The position numbers and the translations under genes are program-made. The notes under the pieces were generated by a model, which saw nothing but the letters and a program-made list of their open reading frames with translations, searched no databases and was not told the DNA's origin. A stretch of 59,698 nt of DNA from Halorubrum californiense DSM 19288 (GTDB lineage: Archaea; Halobacteriota; Halobacteria; Halobacteriales; Haloferacaceae). The stretch is from positions 73,995 to 133,692 of the forward strand of contig NZ_AOJK01000008.1 in assembly GCF_000336875.1 (NCBI RefSeq), in the 5' to 3' direction. Positions 1 through 8,999 of this stretch are shown here, one piece after another; the stretch's first letter is position 1, and each line of letters starts with the position of its first letter.

Positions 1-2630
1 GCCGAACCGGAACCGCCTGCCGTACCGGTCGAGCCCAATGCCGCCGAGCCGGTGGCCGCGCTCGCTTCGGTCGAGCCGTCGCCGGTCCGGGTGTCCGTTC
101 CCCCATCGGTCGGGTCGGGGGCGGCGTAAGTCAGCCGAGTCGTCGCGCGGTGTCGGTCGTCCGCCGCGGTTCGACGCAGTCGGTCGTCGTCAACCCGGAA
201 CCCGGCCGCGAACGTCTCGCCGGGCTCGGGGAGCGTCTCGGTGCCGAACGCGCGTTCGCCGTCCGCGACGAGGTACAGCCCCTTCCGGTCGAGGTGGACC
301 GCGGATCCGTTCGGCGTCCGACCGAGCGCGTCGCCGCCGGCGGACTCGTTACCGTCGTCCGTCCCGGTCGGCGCCACCCCGAACGAGAGGCCGTCGAGCG
401 CGTCGAGGTCCGCACCTCGCTCCAGCGACGCGTTCGCGGCCGCCGGGAGGCCGGTCAACCCGGTCGCGTTCACGGCGTACACGACAGTATCGTTCGCGGC
501 CGCGGTCGTGGCGGGCGCAAGCGTTCCGTCCTCGATCGCCTCTCGGACCGCAGTCGCGTTCTCGAATTCGCCGGGAGCGACCGCCCGCGTAGTGTACGCG
601 GTCAGGTCGCTCGTCGAGCGCGGTTCCACGGTGACGGTCGCGGTGTCGTTGGCGACTTCGGTGCCGTGTTCCGACCGCAACGTGAGGTTGTACGTCCCGG
701 GCGAGAGCGGGGCGGTATCCCCGCTGACCGATTCGACGGTGATGCCGGACCCGGTTGTGACGAACTCCGACCGAGAGTCGGGCGACGCGTACGTGTTGAC
801 CGTAACTGGTGTTGGACCCGTCTCGGTGGTCGCCAGTTCGAGGGTTGTGGTGGTGGTATTGTTAGTTGAAGTCAAGGATATAGAGGAATGTTCATATGTC
901 GAATTAAGAACCGTGCTGAGGTGGCTACCAATGGACAATCTTTCGGGGATATCAGGACGGAGAGTAGGAGTTCTATCTTTGACAACTTCCACATTTTGGG
1001 TAGTTTTGATTTTGGTATTCAAATCACGTACTTGTACAGTATACGAACCGGGTTGAGAAACAGGAATGTATCTACTGGTATTGGAGGCATTGTTCAACAT
1101 AATCTCCATCCCAGAGATCACCGTGCCATCTGAATTTAGGAGATTAAGAACCCCAGTCCGATTAGTTCCATCCGATCCGACATGAATCGGGATTTGAGAT
1201 CCATTTACTGTCCCGGATGTTTCAAGATGAATAGAGGGTTTGACCAATTGAATAGTACCTTTTTTATTTTCAGAATCGGAATTTAGCGAGTAATAACCGG
1301 GAGAAAGATTATCAGTGTCTATATTATGTATGGAGTCTGAGCTATCCGGATTTATTTGTCTAACTGAACTACCATTGGGCTTTGAAATTTCATACTCATG
1401 TTGTGGATCTAGTCGAAATCCAATATTTGAATCCTGATTAACTGTATATTCTTCTCTATTAGAGATCAGGTTATCTACACGCACAGGGGATATCAACCGC
1501 TTTGTGAACGGAGAATTATTTGAAGTGGAGACAATATTCTCGACTTTGGTCCCCTCGATCTCTGGTTGTATATTCTGTGTCGAAATATTGCTATTTTTCA
1601 GTGGATAAATATACAAAAATTCACCATCCACCTCATATGACTCAGAGTGATTAGTAAGATGAATACTTACTGTATGATTATTGGAGAAATTAGTAGTTAT
1701 AGATCCTTGTGAACGGGAGATGTTCGTGTTAAATTCGAACAGGAGAGTACTATTAGAGTCCATTCCTCCACTCGATCTGCGATAATATAATGGACTATTT
1801 ATAACCTGAGCAGGTACTGACACATCAATAGTTGTTGTATCTAAAGCGTAGATTGTGTCAGAACCATGCTTATCTGGTGAAGAATGAAGACCGATTATTA
1901 TCTCCGTCTTACCCCCTATATTCGTATTCTTGAGTGATATTTCTTCTTTGCGCGCTCCTACAGTCTTGATCTTTTTGCCGACGCCTCCATTTTGGTTCTT
2001 CTCCCAAATTGTTACAGAACTGCTAATATCTGTGTCTCCATTTGTGGAGTAATCGTAGAAAACATATCGTGATGACTCATTATACGTGTCAGATTTAAAT
2101 CTAACAGAGTCAGGTGACGATATGCCAAATTCAACAGTTGCGTTCTTTCCTCCCTGTTTGGCAGTGTAAGAGATGGCGCGGTTTACTTTCGACCCCTCGT
2201 TGTATAAGCTAACATTCGTCGTGTCAAGATTTTCGATTGTTAGGTCAAATCGTCCGGGACTGGGGATCGCTGAGGCGGATATTACGATTGTCGCATTTGA
2301 GCTATTCGGATTTTGTATATACACTTCTGAACTGTTTGTTTTCTTGTCAACATTTATTTTGTAGGATGACGCGTTGTGATCTAGCTTCGCTCCGGAGTTG
2401 ACAAGATCCCCGACATGAAGTTTAACGGGCTTGTTAGAACCAAGAACTTCGATATTAGTAATCACCTGCTGTTGCTCGGTTCCAATCTCAAGATCACTCG
2501 CACTGTCCATATCCCATAACTGTGCTGAAACTGCGAGTGTCCCTGAGATGATGAATAAAACAACAGCACCTATCACCACACAAAGCACGATGCCGACCCA
2601 CAGCCATCGAAGCGATCGCGTCCGGATCAT
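1..2630 (-). CDS. Large secreted/surface protein, N-terminal part (C-terminus off window)
   Basis: From an ATG at 2630 an open frame of about 876 codons reads leftward and leaves the window without meeting a stop. I read it codon by codon and checked the frame at several points along its length. Residues ~8-30 form one hydrophobic segment (around WVGIVLCVVIGAVVLF) after a basic start, so it is a signal anchor or signal peptide. The rest is Ser/Thr/Asn-rich, with roughly two dozen N-glycosylation sequons. Residues ~590-830 resemble a beta-rich domain seen in haloarchaeal surface glycoproteins, followed by a Thr/Ser/Gly/Asp tail typical of the stretch before a C-terminal anchor. The first ~590 codons are AT-rich with AT-ending codons; from about base 870 leftward the gene has normal high GC. 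Function unknown; an extracytoplasmic role is inferred from composition. Confidence 0.85.
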   Translation of the reverse strand, partial: MIRTRSLRWLWVGIVLCVVIGAVVLFIISGTLAVSAQLWDMDSASDLEIGTEQQQVITNIEVLGSNKPVKLHVGDLVNSGAKLDHNASSYKINVDKKTNSSEVYIQNPNSSNATIVISASAIPSPGRFDLTIENLDTTNVSLYNEGSKVNRAISYTAKQGGKNATVEFGISSPDSVRFKSDTYNESSRYVFYDYSTNGDTDISSSVTIWEKNQNGGVGKKIKTVGARKEEISLKNTNIGGKTEIIIGLHSSPDKHGSDTIYALDTTTIDVSVPAQVINSPLYYRRSSGGMDSNSTLLFEFNTNISRSQGSITTNFSNNHTVSIHLTNHSESYEVDGEFLYIYPLKNSNISTQNIQPEIEGTKVENIVSTSNNSPFTKRLISPVRVDNLISNREEYTVNQDSNIGFRLDPQHEYEISKPNGSSVRQINPDSSDSIHNIDTDNLSPGYYSLNSDSENKKGTIQLVKPSIHLETSGTVNGSQIPIHVGSDGTNRTGVLNLLNSDGTVISGMEIMLNNASNTSRYIPVSQPGSYTVQVRDLNTKIKTTQNVEVVKDRTPTLRPDIPERLSIGSHLSTVLNSTYEHSSISLTSTNNTTTTTLELATTETGPTPVTVNTYASPDSRSEFVTTGSGITVESVSGDTAPLSPGTYNLTLRSEHGTEVANDTATVTVEPRSTSDLTAYTTRAVAPGEFENATAVREAIEDGTLAPATTAAANDTVVYAVNATGLTGLPAAANASLERGADLDALDGLSFGVAPTGTDDGNESAGGDALGRTPNGSAVHLDRKGLYLVADGERAFGTETLPEPGETFAAGFRVDDDRLRRTAADDRHRATTRLTYAAPDPTDGGTDTRTGDGSTEASAATGSAALGSTGTAGGSGS

Positions 2631-2745
2631 AGCGAGCGAGCCACGGATGCCAGAGCGATCGCTTCGGGGTAGCGCGGGGTCAGTAGTCGGCCCGGCCCCG
2701 CGAAGCGGCTCTTGTCACACCGCGGGATCTCTCACTCGGGTCGAT

Positions 2746-2757
2746 CGATTATAAGTG
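2746..2757 (-). promoter_or_regulatory. Candidate TATA element upstream of the surface-protein gene
   Basis: Read on the minus strand, this stretch gives CTTATAATC, a good archaeal TATA-like box in an otherwise GC-rich 268-base gap. It lies about 120 bases before the ATG at 2630, so a 5' leader of roughly 90 bases would follow if this is the promoter. I see nothing else recognisable in 2631-2898. Confidence 0.4.
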
Positions 2758-2898
2758 GCTTACGGACGTGAAAGCTTCCGCTCGGAGAAATAATCGCATG
2801 ACCGCGTTGCCCCGTAGCCGGATCGTGGCCGGATATTTTCGGGGGGGACGACCGGAGCCTGACGAGAGAGAAGAGCAGAGACGGGGGCGCCGGGCCGG

Positions 2899-3579
2899 TC
2901 AGTGTTCGACCGCTTCCATCATCGAGAGCAACTGGTCGCGCTGGCCCACCTGTTCCGGGTGGAGACCGACCATCGCGATCACGTCTTCGCTGTCCGCGCT
3001 GTCCGCGGTGTGTTGGACGGTGGCGATGTACAGCAGAACGGGTACGTCTTCGACGGATCCGCTCGAATTGCCCGTGCCCTCGACGTCGGCGCTGATCGTG
3101 GTCTCGAAGATCGGGACGGTGGTCTCTTCGTCGAGGATCGTTCGGGTCACCTCGCCGCGCTCTTCGATGTCGTCCGTCTGGATGTCGGTGTTGCCGCCGC
3201 CGACGTCCTGCTGATTGATCTGGTTGAGGAGCCGTTGGATGAGGTCCGCGCCCTCCACCCTGACGAGCGGATTGACCGACTGTCCGGCAACCGAGGCGTT
3301 CGGCGTACTCGCCACGAACAGCGCCGACTGGGTCGTCGGATTAGTGTACCGGGCGACCCAAGTCGTCGCCGTGACCTCCGCGTTCACGCCCGTGACGTTG
3401 AACTCGCGGTCGACCGTGTACGACTCCGGATCCTCTCCGGTGTAGCCGTTCGCGTACGCGGACTCGGGAACGCGCGCCGGTTCCGCGTCGAACTCGTAGC
3501 TTCCGTCTTCGCCGGCGCACCCGGCGATAGCGACCGAGGTCGAGGCCGCGAGCGCCGCGAGCAGTCCACGTCGTTTCAT
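2899..3579 (-). CDS. Haloarchaeal lipoprotein of unknown function
   Basis: A protein of 226 residues. It begins MKRRGLLAALAASTSVAIAGC, which is a twin-arginine-like basic start, a hydrophobic stretch and a lipobox ending at Cys21, so it is probably exported and lipid-anchored at the outer face of the membrane. The mature part is acidic and mostly soluble, with no repeat or catalytic motif that I recognise. I chose the ATG at 3579 because the longer frame starting at 3666 adds 29 residues that would bury the signal peptide. It resembles haloarchaeal lipoproteins of an uncharacterised family (DUF6517-like from memory, not verified). It is divergent from the membrane protein at 3693. Confidence 0.85.
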   Translation of the reverse strand: MKRRGLLAALAASTSVAIAGCAGEDGSYEFDAEPARVPESAYANGYTGEDPESYTVDREFNVTGVNAEVTATTWVARYTNPTTQSALFVASTPNASVAGQSVNPLVRVEGADLIQRLLNQINQQDVGGGNTDIQTDDIEERGEVTRTILDEETTVPIFETTISADVEGTGNSSGSVEDVPVLLYIATVQHTADSADSEDVIAMVGLHPEQVGQRDQLLSMMEAVEH

Positions 3580-3692
3580 GTGCTTCGGTAGCTCTGTACA
3601 GTTCTTTAAGCCTATCGGCGCGGATATCGGTCGCGAGAACCCCGCAGTCGAAGGCACAAAGTTCACGTCGGGCCGCGAGCGACGTGAGGCAA

Positions 3693-4460
3693 ATGGAACG
3701 TCGAGGACAAACCGGGCTGGTGGAAGCGCTCTTCTTAGACGTGGTTCGCCTCCACGAGACGTGGATGGAGGTGGTCTTCCCGCGACAGCTCGACCCGAGC
3801 GCCGTCTTGGGGAAGTGGAAGCCCGAGACGGCCGTCCAGTCGGTCGGCTACTACCTCTGGGCGGTGCTGGGCGCGCCGCTCGTCGCGGTCGCGTACCCCC
3901 TCTTGCTCGTCGGGTTCGCCACCCGCTACTACGCGGCGAAGCTCGACTCCGCGGTCACGCGCTTCGGCGTGCTCGGCGCGGTGATCGTCGCGACCGTCGT
4001 GTGGGGTTCATTGACACTCCTCGCCCATTTCCAACTGCCGACGGACATCATGCTCGTCATCGGGCTAGCCAGCATCGTTGCAGTCGTCTCTGCCGGGCTT
4101 GCGGCCGGCTTCTCGAAGGTCGGCGGTCGGTTCGTCAGCGTCTTGCTCGCCTATCCGTTCGCGATGACGGCGATATTCCTGCCGCCGGTCGTCGCGGCAG
4201 TGATCACACCGGCAATCGGTGAAATAATCCTCCCACCGAGCTCCGAACTCGCGCAGTGGATCCTCGACACGTTCCTTACGGTCGGCGGGATCAACGAAAC
4301 GCTTCAGGGCGCGTTCGATCTGGACACGTTCGGACAACAGTGGGGTGCTCCCGGTCTCGGCTACGTGCTGATGTGGATCGGCATCTCCGTTCCGCTCGGC
4401 TGGTTCCTCGGGCTGCTCGTCGCGCTGGCGAACCTGATCCGGCCGAAATCGGACAACTGA
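3693..4460 (+). CDS. Multi-pass membrane protein, unknown function
   Basis: A protein of 255 residues with about five hydrophobic segments. Pairs can be seen near residues 50-75, 90-110 and 115-135, then further segments in the 150-175 region and near the C-terminus (YVLMWIGISVPLGWFLGLLVALANL). An amphipathic N-terminal part of about 45 residues precedes them. The ATG at 3693 is preferred to a GTG nine bases upstream. I recognise no family with a known role. It is divergent from the lipoprotein gene at 2899-3579 with a gap of about 110 bases; a joint function cannot be inferred. Confidence 0.8.
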   Translation: MERRGQTGLVEALFLDVVRLHETWMEVVFPRQLDPSAVLGKWKPETAVQSVGYYLWAVLGAPLVAVAYPLLLVGFATRYYAAKLDSAVTRFGVLGAVIVATVVWGSLTLLAHFQLPTDIMLVIGLASIVAVVSAGLAAGFSKVGGRFVSVLLAYPFAMTAIFLPPVVAAVITPAIGEIILPPSSELAQWILDTFLTVGGINETLQGAFDLDTFGQQWGAPGLGYVLMWIGISVPLGWFLGLLVALANLIRPKSDN

Positions 4461-4501
4461 GTCGACGCGTCGGCCGGCGTTTCCCTGCCCGTTCTGTCCT
4501 G

Positions 4502-5065
4502 CTACTCCTGCCGGTCGAACCGCTCGCTCGCGGTCTCGAACGCGGACTCCGACTGCTCCTTGCTCCGGCGGCTCTCGCGGGCCGCGATCGCCTCGGGATC
4601 GGGGACGGCGTCGTCGTCGATCCGTGCGAACGACTTGTGAACCTTCCTGTGACACCAGCGACACAGCGCGACGGTGATCTCGTGGGGGCCGGCGCCGTCG
4701 GATTCTGAATCGTCTGATTCTGAGGCGCCGGGTGCGGAGGAATCGGCGTCACCGTACGAGAGGTGGTGCTCCTCCACCAGCGGTCGGGCGTCGTCGTGCG
4801 CCAGCCGGACCTCCGCCAGTCCGCATCGGTGGCACTCGCGCCCGTCCGTCGTCGACCGGTAGTGCGGGCACGCGTGCCACTCACCGTCGGCGCCGACGTG
4901 ACAGTCGTAGCCGTCGGCGCGACGGGCGGCCGCGAACTCGGAGTCGTCTCCTGCCCGCGTCAGCGCGAAGCGGCACCGACCGTCGTCGGTGAGGTGGTCG
5001 CAGACGCCGGCGACCGCGTACGGGTCGTCGACGCCGACGGGAGTCCCGTCGGGGGTGCGCTCCAT
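4502..5065 (-). CDS. Zinc-binding HNH-like protein
   Basis: A protein of 187 residues. Cys/His pairs occur along its length: an N-terminal cluster (CDHL, then CRF), a middle region (CHVG, ACPHY, CHRCG) and a C-terminal LCRWCHRKVHKSF. Together with VEEHHLSYG, the last motif looks like the His-His and C-x2-C-H parts of an HNH nuclease fold. An acidic Ser/Asp linker separates these two parts. Start taken at the ATG at 5065; an upstream GTG would add eight residues, mostly proline. It may cut or bind nucleic acid, but that rests only on the fold-like motif. It stands alone. Confidence 0.8.
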   Translation of the reverse strand: MERTPDGTPVGVDDPYAVAGVCDHLTDDGRCRFALTRAGDDSEFAAARRADGYDCHVGADGEWHACPHYRSTTDGRECHRCGLAEVRLAHDDARPLVEEHHLSYGDADSSAPGASESDDSESDGAGPHEITVALCRWCHRKVHKSFARIDDDAVPDPEAIAARESRRSKEQSESAFETASERFDRQE

Positions 5066-5159
5066 ACCGGGCGGTGGGGGCGGACTCACTTCAATTCGGT
5101 CGACCGTCTCGGTGGGAGGGCGAGGAGAGTGGAGAGAGCGGACGACGACGGAGAGGGAG

Positions 5160-6506
5160 TCAGACTAGGCTGGCGCCGTCGAAGTCCGTGCGGCCGTAGT
5201 CGACGTCGAGCAGCCGGAGGATGGTGGGCGCGACGTCGAGGAGGTCCGCGTCCTCGACCGTCGCGTCCGGGTGGTCGACGAACAGCGCGGCGTCGTCGAA
5301 GGCGTGCATCCCGGTGCGGGGGCCGTCGGGGTCGAACACCCTCTCCTTGGGGCGGAACCCGGACTTGAGGTCGAACCCGTCGTTGGGGAGGACGACGAGG
5401 TCGGGCGCGATGGCGGCGTGGTCGCCCCGGAACACGGTCTCGCGGTCGACGACTCGGTCGGCGACCGGGTTCCCGTCGGGGCCGGTCCACGACTCCAGCG
5501 CCTCGCGCAGCTCCGCGCGCGTCTCCTCGTACTCGGCTTCGGGGACGACCCCGTTCGGTTCGCGACCCTCCACGTTGAGGTAGAAGCGGCCCGGGACGAG
5601 TGAGTACGCGCGGGCGTCGTCGTCGACGTCGGCGAGCGCGTCGTGGTCGTCGTCCTCGTAGGAGAGCCACCCCTCGCGTTCGAGCCACTCGTTGCAGTAC
5701 ACGTCGTACCGCAGCCGTCTGAACCCGTGCGTCGAGCCGACGACGAGCGTGACGTCGTCCGGGAGCGCCTCGCGGATCGTCCCGATGTGGTCGTCGAGCG
5801 CGGCGTGGAAGTCCAACAGCGCCTCCCGGTACGTCCCGGCGTCCTCGTAGTCACCCCATAGGAAGTGGTCGACGCGGTCGGGGGCGGTGAAGACGCCGAC
5901 GAAGAGGTCCCAGTCGTCGCGCTCGACGTACCGCTCGAAGGCGGCGGCGCGGGCGTCGAGGGTCTCGCGGGCGTGCTCTACGAACGCGGTCTTGTCCTCC
6001 TTGTGGCCGAGCTTGGCGTTGACCGACAGGCGGTAGTCGCTCTCCGTGAGGTACTCGCGCAGCTCCTCGGGGTGCGCGGCCGCGTCGAGGTCGGGCGAGA
6101 GGTAGCCCGAGACCATCCGCTGGACGGTTCGCTGCGGCGGGAACGTGACGGGGACGTTCATCACGGTCGCGTCGAGCCCCGCGTCGGTCGCGCGGTCCCA
6201 GACCCGAGGAGCCTGGATGTCGCGGCCCATCGGCACGTACGTGTCGTAGGATCCGACCTCGCGGTCCTGGAACCCGTACACGCCGGTTTCGCCCGGGTTC
6301 TTCCCGGTCGTGAGGCTCGGCCAGCACGCGCTCGACTCCGCCGGGACGATGCTGTCGATCCGTCCGCCCTCGCCGTCGTCCGCGATCGCCGACAGCGTCG
6401 GGAACGTCCCCGGGTTGTCGGCGACGAGCCGGTAGGAGAGGCCGTCGATCCCGATGAACGCCACGCGGGGAGTGTCGTTCCCTCGCAGCCGGTCGAAGAG
6501 GCCCAT
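5160..6506 (-). CDS. Alkaline-phosphatase-superfamily phosphodiesterase-like protein
   Basis: A protein of 448 residues with the type I phosphodiesterase/nucleotide pyrophosphatase layout. The metal-binding Asp is in FIGIDGLS (Asp21), the nucleophile region is around ESSACWPSLTTG (residues 57-68), DRVDH follows at 210-214, and a C-terminal His is in GMHAFDDAALFV. The usual second metal motif SDHG reads STHG at 258-261, so one expected Asp ligand is missing. There is no signal peptide, so it is likely cytoplasmic. Start is the ATG at 6506 rather than a GTG six bases upstream. The substrate is unknown; such haloarchaeal enzymes are usually annotated only as alkaline phosphatase family. Confidence 0.88.
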   Translation of the reverse strand: MGLFDRLRGNDTPRVAFIGIDGLSYRLVADNPGTFPTLSAIADDGEGGRIDSIVPAESSACWPSLTTGKNPGETGVYGFQDREVGSYDTYVPMGRDIQAPRVWDRATDAGLDATVMNVPVTFPPQRTVQRMVSGYLSPDLDAAAHPEELREYLTESDYRLSVNAKLGHKEDKTAFVEHARETLDARAAAFERYVERDDWDLFVGVFTAPDRVDHFLWGDYEDAGTYREALLDFHAALDDHIGTIREALPDDVTLVVGSTHGFRRLRYDVYCNEWLEREGWLSYEDDDHDALADVDDDARAYSLVPGRFYLNVEGREPNGVVPEAEYEETRAELREALESWTGPDGNPVADRVVDRETVFRGDHAAIAPDLVVLPNDGFDLKSGFRPKERVFDPDGPRTGMHAFDDAALFVDHPDATVEDADLLDVAPTILRLLDVDYGRTDFDGASLV

Positions 6507-6643
6507 ACACACCCATCCGCGGTCGAAGGCAAAAGGATTGACATCGGCGGTCCGGGAGACGGGGGCCGGAACCCGGCGGTCGGCGCGGCCCGCCCGCGAC
6601 TCGCTCGGGAGGCTTTTTGTCCGTGACCCGCGGAGGGTCCGAC

Positions 6644-7588
6644 ATGGAGACCCGACGCGCGCTGCTCGTCGACGCGTTCGCCGCGGAGCCGCTTTCCGGG
6701 AACGCCGCCGGCGTCCTTCTCGACGCCAAGGGGCTGAGCGACGGTCAGCTGGCCGCGGTCGCCGCCGAACTCGGCGCCTCGGAGACCGCGTTCCTGACGG
6801 ACGGGGACGGAGCGACCGACGGGGACGGCGCGGCCGACGGCGACGACGCGGTCGACGACCGGCTCCGCTACTTCTCGCCGACCACGGAGGTCGACCTCTG
6901 CGGGCACGCCACGATCGCGACCTACGGCGCCCTGTTCGCCGAGGGAACGGTCGACGGCGGCGAGCGAACGGTCCGCACGAACGTCGGCGACGTCACGGTC
7001 GCGGTCGACGACGACGGCACCGTCTGGATGCGACAGCAGGCACCGAGCGTCGAGGTCGTCGACGTCGACCTCGACCGGGTCGCGGCCGCGCTCGGCGTCG
7101 ACCCCGCCGCGCTGCGCGACGTCGGCGCGGACCTCCCCGTCGCGGTCGCGTCGACCGGGCTGCCGTTCCTCGTCGTCCCCGTGAACTTCCTAGAGCGGCT
7201 CGGCGAGGCCGACCCGGACGACGAGGCGGTCGAGCGCCTCTCGGAGGAGTTCGACGTCGCCGGCGTGTACGCGTTCACATTCGACGCGCTCGACGCGGAA
7301 TCGACGCTCCACGGCCGGGCGTTCGTCCCCTCGCTCGGCATCTCGGAGGATCCGGTCACGGGCACCGCGAGCGGAGCGGTCGGCGGGTACCTCCGGCACG
7401 TCGCCGCCTTCGACGGGGACGAGCCGGACGAACTCCGGTTCGAACAGGGCCACTTCGTCGACCGGCCGGGGATCGTTCGCGTCGACGTGGAGTCGGACGG
7501 CGTCCGGGTCGGCGGGCGGGCGACGGTCGCGCTCGACGGGGAGATCCGGATCCCCGACGACGAGGACGACGAGATCATCGAGGCCTGA
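6644..7588 (+). CDS. PhzF-family isomerase
   Basis: A protein of 314 residues with the family's two-half fold. Visible signatures are DAFAAEPLSGNAAGVL at the start, ASETAFL carrying the catalytic Glu, YFSPTTEVDLCGHATIAT, and EDPVTGTASGAVGGYL in the second half. Characterised relatives isomerise or epimerise small metabolites, but the substrate cannot be predicted here. An acidic Asp/Gly insertion (near residues 50-68) is a haloarchaeal adaptation. The ATG at 6644 is chosen over an upstream GTG because it puts the conserved DAF motif close to the N-terminus. It is divergent from the phosphodiesterase-like gene. Confidence 0.93.
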   Translation: METRRALLVDAFAAEPLSGNAAGVLLDAKGLSDGQLAAVAAELGASETAFLTDGDGATDGDGAADGDDAVDDRLRYFSPTTEVDLCGHATIATYGALFAEGTVDGGERTVRTNVGDVTVAVDDDGTVWMRQQAPSVEVVDVDLDRVAAALGVDPAALRDVGADLPVAVASTGLPFLVVPVNFLERLGEADPDDEAVERLSEEFDVAGVYAFTFDALDAESTLHGRAFVPSLGISEDPVTGTASGAVGGYLRHVAAFDGDEPDELRFEQGHFVDRPGIVRVDVESDGVRVGGRATVALDGEIRIPDDEDDEIIEA

Positions 7589-7671
7589 GCACCGGCGACG
7601 GACCCGCCCCCGCCTCCGGAAGCACCCCTCCGAGACCGAACGTTTAGGATCGCTCGCGACGTACGAACGAT

Positions 7672-7866
7672 ATGGAGTTCGACTTACCACGCGCGACAGC
7701 GATCCTCGTACTGATCGTCGCGATCGGCGCCGGCGGCCTCATCGGCGCGGAGATGATGCCCCTCCAGACGACGCTGATGATGGTCGTCCCGTCGATGCTC
7801 GTCTTCGGTGCGCTCGCGTTCGCGATCGGCGTGAAACACGGCGAGTTCCGCTCGGCGCACGCCTGA
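7672..7866 (+). CDS. Small two-helix membrane protein
   Basis: A protein of 64 residues with two hydrophobic segments, about residues 10-27 (ILVLIVAIGAGGLIGAEMM) and 33-52 (MMVVPSMLVFGALAFAIGV), joined by a short loop. The ends are short and charged. No cysteine or catalytic motif is visible. Its codon use matches its neighbours and it fits neatly between the PhzF and exchanger genes, so I regard it as real. Function unknown. Confidence 0.75.
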   Translation: MEFDLPRATAILVLIVAIGAGGLIGAEMMPLQTTLMMVVPSMLVFGALAFAIGVKHGEFRSAHA

Positions 7867-7941
7867 TCACGGGACCGTAACGGGACGAGCGCGCGGTTCG
7901 GAATCACGACCCTTTTGAAACCCGCCCGCGAACCCGGAGCC

Positions 7942-8892
7942 GTGCTGCCCGGGTCGCCACTCGCCGAACTGCTGTTGATCGTCGGCGGCGTCGCCCTCCT
8001 CTACGTCGGTGCCGAGCTGCTCGTGGCGGGGGCGAGAGACCTCGCGCTCGCCGTGGGACTGAAGGCGTCGACGGTCGGCGTCACCGTCGTGGCGTTCGCG
8101 ACGACGGCCCCGGAGCTCTTCGTCTCCCTGCTCGGCGCGGTCACGGTGTCGACCGACATCGGACTCGGCGCGATCGTGGGCTCGAACATCGCGAACATCG
8201 GTCTCGTGTTGGGTGTGTCGGCGTTGATTCGCCCGCTCGAGGTCTCCGACACGGTGTTCCGCCGGGACGTCCCGTTCATGGTGTTGGCCGCGCTGCTGCT
8301 GGTCGGCCTTGGCTGGGACGGTCGGATCGGGCTCGTCGACGGGGTCGTGCTGCTCGTGACGCTCGTCGCGTTCACCGCCGCGGTGCTTCGACGCGTTCAG
8401 GGGAACCAGTCCGCGATCACCGACAGCGAACGGGACGAGATGCCCGACGCGAAGGGCCGCGACGTCGCGATCGTCGTCGCCGGGATCACGGCGCTCGTCC
8501 TCGGCTCGCGCTGGCTGATCGACGGCAGCGAGTCGCTGCTGGCGGCCGCCGGCTTCTCGGACATCTTCATCGGACTCACCGTGCTGGCGCTCGGCACGTC
8601 GCTGCCGGAGCTGGCGGCCAGCGTCGTGGCCGCGGTCCGCGGCGAGGCGGAGTTCAGCGTCGGCAACGTCGTCGGCTCGAACATCTACAACATCCTCGCC
8701 GTCATCGGTATCGTCGCCGTGGTCACCCCCATCCGCGTCGCCCCGAGCGTCCGGGGCTTCGAGTTCCCCGCGCTGCTCGCGTTCACGGCCGTCATCGTCG
8801 GCATCATGGCGTACAGCGAGCGGATCACCCGAATCGACGGCGCGGTCCTCACCGTCGGCTACGGGGTCTTCGTCTACCTGTTGCTCCCGTAG
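7942..8892 (+). CDS. CaCA-family Na+/Ca2+ exchanger-like antiporter
   Basis: A protein of about 316 residues made almost entirely of membrane helices. It shows the two inverted alpha repeats of the cation/Ca2+ antiporter superfamily: [14 protein letters not shown] with [12 protein letters not shown] in the first half, and [13 protein letters not shown] with [12 protein letters not shown] in the second. The acidic residues in the two PEL motifs are the expected ion ligands. It most resembles the YrbG branch, for which the physiological ion is often unproven. The start is uncertain: I favour the GTG at 7942; a TTG at 7915 would add nine residues. Confidence 0.92.
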   Translation: MLPGSPLAELLLIVGGVALLYVGAELLVAGARDLALAVGLKASTVGVTVVAFATTAPELFVSLLGAVTVSTDIGLGAIVGSNIANIGLVLGVSALIRPLEVSDTVFRRDVPFMVLAALLLVGLGWDGRIGLVDGVVLLVTLVAFTAAVLRRVQGNQSAITDSERDEMPDAKGRDVAIVVAGITALVLGSRWLIDGSESLLAAAGFSDIFIGLTVLALGTSLPELAASVVAAVRGEAEFSVGNVVGSNIYNILAVIGIVAVVTPIRVAPSVRGFEFPALLAFTAVIVGIMAYSERITRIDGAVLTVGYGVFVYLLLP

Positions 8893-8999
8893 CGCGGGGG
8901 GCGGTTCGGGATGGCGGCCCCGGAGTGACGCGCCCGGACGGAGCCGTCTCGGTGACCGGAACCGACGGGTATTCGGCCGCGGGCGGCGGAGGCCGTGGC

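Noticed and set aside
241-1056. Plus-strand open frame of 271 residues over the left-edge region
   Set aside because: It lies antisense to the continuous minus-strand surface-protein frame, has Ser/Val/Arg-biased composition and no recognisable domain.
870-2630. AT-rich segment as an insertion sequence or prophage remnant
   Set aside because: No transposase, integrase, terminal repeats or target-site duplication; the segment is one uninterrupted coding frame continuous with the GC-rich part.
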